NCBI RefSeq assembly: GCF_001654495.1
Contig: NZ_CP015849.1
Location: forward strand, 4,005,501 to 4,069,500
DNA: 64,000 nt
Direction of reading: 5' to 3'
Origin: Streptomyces sp. SAT1
GTDB taxonomy: Bacteria; Actinomycetota; Actinomycetes; Streptomycetales; Streptomycetaceae
Positions within the stretch are counted from its first letter, which is position 1. Each line of letters starts with the position of its first letter. This document shows positions 61,054-64,000 of the stretch, piece by piece. The notes beneath the pieces were generated by a model, which was given only the letters and a program-made list of their open reading frames with translations, did no database searches and had not been told where the DNA came from. Position numbers and translations under genes: made by a program.

Positions 61054-61668
61054 CTACCGGACCGGTGACCGGCCTCGCGTGTGCCGCAGCCGGACCCGGT
61101 GGCACTGCGTCGCAGCGGTGCGCACCAGCCGTACGAGATCGGGGGCGCCCCCACCGGCCCCCTGCGCCGACAACGTCGGCAGCGAGGACTCGACCTCGCC
61201 TCCGGACTCGGGGGGCCGCAGCCACTCGGCGGCCCCCTGCGCGCGGGTCCGCGCCCCGGTGCCGGGCACCGGCGGCGCGTCCATCAGTGCCCCCGCCCCA
61301 AGGCCCACCAGGTCCAGGTCCAGCGCGTCCCACTCCAGCCAGCGCAGCAGCCCCGGAAGCTCCTCCGCGCCGCCCGCGGCCACCAGCAGCCGCATCCGGT
61401 CCCCCTGGACGGCCACCGGGGACGCGGGCACGCCCGGACACGTGCCCAGGCGGCGCAGCGTCGCACGGCCCGCCTCCAGCGGCACGTCCAGGACGTCGAA
61501 GCCGTGGCCCACGACAAGTCGTACCGGTGCTCCGGGCACCGTCGCCCACCCCAGCTCGTTCTCGTACCAGCGGCGCGCCCGGTCGGCGGGATCGAGCGGC
61601 CGGCGAGGGGACGGGAGGGGGAGAGGGGCCGTGGGGACCGTGGGGATCGCGGAGAGGCTGCCGACCAT
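61054..61668 (-). CDS. Conserved Streptomyces protein of the lsr2-clpC interval (primase/polymerase N-domain-like)
   Basis: 204 residues from ATG 61668. WYENELGWATVPGAPVRLVVGHGFDVLDVPLEAGRATLRRL resembles the N-terminal part of bifunctional DNA primase/polymerase-like proteins (quoted over two motifs), but I see no catalytic Asp pair. So any enzymatic role is doubtful. The C-terminus is variable and basic (AATQCHRVRLRHTRGRSPVR). It is convergent with lsr2, separated by 16 bp, and divergent from clpC across a 441-bp gap. Confidence 0.7.
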   Translation of the reverse strand: MVGSLSAIPTVPTAPLPLPSPRRPLDPADRARRWYENELGWATVPGAPVRLVVGHGFDVLDVPLEAGRATLRRLGTCPGVPASPVAVQGDRMRLLVAAGGAEELPGLLRWLEWDALDLDLVGLGAGALMDAPPVPGTGARTRAQGAAEWLRPPESGGEVESSLPTLSAQGAGGGAPDLVRLVRTAATQCHRVRLRHTRGRSPVR

Positions 61669-62109
61669 GCCGGTCCAACCGCCGCGCCCGCCCGGAGGTT
61701 ACGGTGAGTCGCCCTCCGTGCGCCCTGCGTGCCCGAAGCGAGGCCGCTCGGCGGCGGTGCGGCGCGCAAGGGTGTTCGCCCATAGCGGAGGGAACCGGGG
61801 CGTCCCGCATGGAGTGTCCGTTCCCGCGGGTAAGACATGCCTAGTGGGAGGGGGCGACACGCAGGCCGCACCCCGGGCAGAGGAGTCTCACGTTCGCCAT
61901 CGGCGTACTGGCGACTGGGGTAACTGCCTGGCCTGCGGGAACATCGTCTCGCACCATCGGGTTGGAGCAGATGTCGGCGTTCGGGGTCAGGAGGCCATCG
62001 ACGGTGTCGGCAGTTGGAATGAGCGGTCCCCGCTTGCGGGACTAAGCTGCGGAAGGACAGGGAGGGGAAGTTCCCCCCACTGCCTGACCGCTCTGAGGAG
62101 CGATTAACG
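61669..62109 (+). promoter_or_regulatory. clpC control region: ClgR-like box (61892-61908) and SigR-like promoter (61937-61963)
   Basis: No gene seen in this gap. GTTCGCC-ATC-GGCGTAC (61892-61908) is a ClgR-type palindrome with one mismatch. Downstream, GGGAAC (61937-61942), 18 nt and GTT (61961-61963) fit the SigR pattern. Both ClgR and SigR are known to control clp genes in Streptomyces. A second possible -10, TAAGCT, lies at 62043-62048. Confidence 0.5.
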
Positions 62110-64000
62110 ATGTTCGAGAGGTTCACCGACCGCGCGCGGCGGGTTGTCGTCCTGGCTCAGGAAGAAGCCCGGATGCTCAACCACAACTACATCGGCACCG
62201 AGCACATCCTCCTGGGCCTGATCCACGAGGGTGAGGGTGTCGCCGCCAAGGCCCTTGAGAGCCTCGGGATTTCGCTCGAGGCGGTCCGCCAGCAGGTGGA
62301 GGAGATCATCGGCCAGGGCCAGCAGGCGCCCTCGGGCCACATCCCCTTCACCCCCCGTGCCAAGAAGGTCCTGGAGCTGTCGCTCCGCGAGGCCCTCCAG
62401 CTGGGGCACAACTACATCGGCACGGAGCACATCCTGCTCGGCCTGATCCGCGAGGGCGAGGGCGTCGCCGCCCAGGTCCTGGTCAAGCTGGGCGCCGACC
62501 TCAACCGGGTGCGGCAGCAGGTGATCCAGCTGCTCTCCGGTTACCAGGGCAAGGAGACCGCCACCGCCGGCGGCCCTGCCGAGGGCACCCCCTCGACGTC
62601 CCTGGTCCTCGACCAGTTCGGCCGGAACCTCACCCAGGCCGCCCGCGAGTCCAAGCTCGACCCGGTCATCGGGCGCGAGAAGGAGATCGAGCGGGTCATG
62701 CAGGTGCTGTCCCGCCGCACCAAGAACAACCCGGTGCTGATCGGTGAGCCCGGCGTCGGCAAGACCGCCGTCGTCGAGGGCCTCGCCCAGGCCATCGTCA
62801 AGGGCGAGGTGCCCGAGACCCTCAAGGACAAGCACCTCTACACCCTGGACCTCGGCGCGCTGGTCGCCGGCTCCCGCTACCGCGGTGACTTCGAGGAGCG
62901 CCTGAAGAAGGTGCTCAAGGAGATCCGCACCCGCGGCGACATCATCCTGTTCATCGACGAGCTGCACACGCTGGTCGGTGCGGGTGCCGCCGAGGGCGCC
63001 ATCGACGCCGCCTCGATCCTGAAGCCGATGCTGGCCCGCGGTGAGCTCCAGACCATCGGCGCCACCACGCTGGACGAGTACCGCAAGCACCTGGAGAAGG
63101 ACGCGGCCCTGGAGCGCCGCTTCCAGCCCATCCAGGTCGCGGAGCCGTCCCTGCCGCACACCATCGAGATCCTCAAGGGCCTGCGCGACCGGTACGAGGC
63201 GCACCACCGCGTCTCGATCACCGACGAGGCCCTGGTGCAGGCCGCCACGCTGGCCGACCGGTACATCTCGGACCGCTTCCTGCCGGACAAGGCGATCGAC
63301 CTGATCGACGAGGCCGGTTCCCGGATGCGCATCCGCCGGATGACCGCGCCGCCGGACCTGCGCGAGTTCGACGAGAAGATCGCGGGCGTCCGCCGCGACA
63401 AGGAGTCCGCGATCGACTCGCAGGACTTCGAGAAGGCCGCCTCCCTGCGCGACAAGGAGAAGCAGCTCCTGGCCGCCAAGGCCAAGCGGGAGAAGGAGTG
63501 GAAGGCCGGCGACATGGACGTCGTCGCCGAGGTCGACGGCGAGCTGATCGCCGAGGTCCTCGCCACGGCCACCGGCATCCCGGTCTTCAAGCTGACCGAG
63601 GAGGAGTCCTCGCGTCTGCTGCGCATGGAGGACGAGCTGCACAAGCGGGTCATCGGCCAGGTCGACGCCGTCAAGGCGCTGTCCAAGGCGATCCGCCGTA
63701 CGCGCGCCGGTCTGAAGGACCCGAAGCGTCCCGGTGGCTCGTTCATCTTCGCCGGTCCGTCCGGTGTCGGTAAGACCGAGCTGTCCAAGGCGCTCGCCGA
63801 GTTCCTCTTCGGTGACGAGGACGCGCTGATCTCCCTCGACATGTCGGAGTTCAGCGAGAAGCACACGGTCTCGCGTCTCTTCGGTTCGCCCCCCGGCTAC
63901 GTGGGCTACGAGGAGGGCGGCCAGCTGACGGAGAAGGTGCGCCGCAAGCCGTTCTCGGTCGTCCTCTTCGACGAGGTCGAGAAGGCCCACCCGGACATCT
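62110..64000 (+). CDS. clpC: ATP-dependent Clp protease ATP-binding subunit ClpC (5' part; runs off the window)
   Basis: First 630 residues of about 840. Two Clp_N repeats with HNYIGTEHILLGLI and RKVLELSLREAL-type helices (residues 1-145) are followed by the D1 AAA+ module with Walker A GEPGVGKT near residue 215 and Walker B ILFIDELHTLVGAG. A UvrB/UvrC coiled-coil motif (EKIAGVRRDKESAIDSQDFEKAASLRDKE, in outline) lies near 430, and the D2 module has GPSGVGKTELSKALAE. It unfolds substrates for ClpP. ATG 62110 follows GAGGAG. The coding sequence is open at the right edge. Confidence 0.97.
   Translation, partial: MFERFTDRARRVVVLAQEEARMLNHNYIGTEHILLGLIHEGEGVAAKALESLGISLEAVRQQVEEIIGQGQQAPSGHIPFTPRAKKVLELSLREALQLGHNYIGTEHILLGLIREGEGVAAQVLVKLGADLNRVRQQVIQLLSGYQGKETATAGGPAEGTPSTSLVLDQFGRNLTQAARESKLDPVIGREKEIERVMQVLSRRTKNNPVLIGEPGVGKTAVVEGLAQAIVKGEVPETLKDKHLYTLDLGALVAGSRYRGDFEERLKKVLKEIRTRGDIILFIDELHTLVGAGAAEGAIDAASILKPMLARGELQTIGATTLDEYRKHLEKDAALERRFQPIQVAEPSLPHTIEILKGLRDRYEAHHRVSITDEALVQAATLADRYISDRFLPDKAIDLIDEAGSRMRIRRMTAPPDLREFDEKIAGVRRDKESAIDSQDFEKAASLRDKEKQLLAAKAKREKEWKAGDMDVVAEVDGELIAEVLATATGIPVFKLTEEESSRLLRMEDELHKRVIGQVDAVKALSKAIRRTRAGLKDPKRPGGSFIFAGPSGVGKTELSKALAEFLFGDEDALISLDMSEFSEKHTVSRLFGSPPGYVGYEEGGQLTEKVRRKPFSVVLFDEVEKAHPDI

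Noticed and set aside
62104..63990. 628-residue open frame opposite clpC
   Set aside because: Antisense shadow of clpC; repeated Leu/Asp/Val pattern typical of reversed conserved genes.

Overview
The window is high-GC actinobacterial DNA with GTG starts, GC-rich wobble positions, rare TTA codons and -10-only or leaderless promoters. The gene content (Lsr2, DUF397/XRE/ATPase regulator cluster, TipA-like MerR regulator, BlaI-type regulator, FtsH, ClpC) points to Streptomyces or a very close relative. Most of it is conserved chromosomal core. The left end and the first 15 kb carry accessory and regulatory genes.

Region 1 (1-13 kb). The first 446 bases hold no convincing gene. They end at a 45-nt remnant matching the 3' half of a tRNA-Thr(CGT), probably the att junction of an integrated element. 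A STAND-type NTPase with TPR-like repeats follows; it has a TTA (bldA-dependent) codon. Converging on it is a CDP-glycerol glycerophosphotransferase-like gene, split out of frame by 18 perfect copies of a 7-bp repeat, which makes it a strong phase-variation candidate. Next come a D-2-hydroxyacid dehydrogenase, a family 2 glycosyltransferase, a family-A DNA polymerase-like protein, a Clp_N-domain regulator whose promoter is built from two palindromes, a DUF2786 protein and two lipoproteins.

Region 2 (13-25 kb). A DUF397 / anti-sigma-like ATPase / XRE-DUF5753 cluster (WhiJ- or Scr1-type) has an identical 17-mer in both of its control regions and a TTA codon in the ATPase. It is followed by an aldehyde dehydrogenase, a PadR regulator with a drug-type ABC transporter, a ClC channel, a TipA-like MerR regulator with its typical promoter, a DedA protein with a Q/P-rich tail, and a ThrE-type exporter.

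Region 3 (25-46 kb). Housekeeping genes: pyrophosphatase, PBP4-type DD-carboxypeptidase, zinc metalloprotease, tilS-hpt-ftsH-folE, a folate operon (folP, NTF2-like, folB, folK, DUF3180), an MprF-like membrane protein, a membrane-anchored esterase, two PH-domain membrane proteins, and an orphan NuoD that converges on a MidA/NDUFAF7-like methyltransferase.

Region 4 (46-64 kb). A NarL-type two-component pair, an ArsR-type regulator with a perfect palindrome upstream, a threonine-aldolase-like enzyme, and a cofactor operon (DUF2520 protein, panC, nadB, nadC, coaX). A 1.1-kb noncoding degenerate repeat array follows. Then come small and proline-rich hypothetical proteins, a BlaI regulator, an ArgA-like N-acetyltransferase, lsr2 and the 5' 1.9 kb of clpC, whose control region carries a ClgR-like box and a SigR-like promoter.

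Start codons were chosen by ribosome binding site, family length and gene overlap. All operator and promoter assignments are read by eye and untested.
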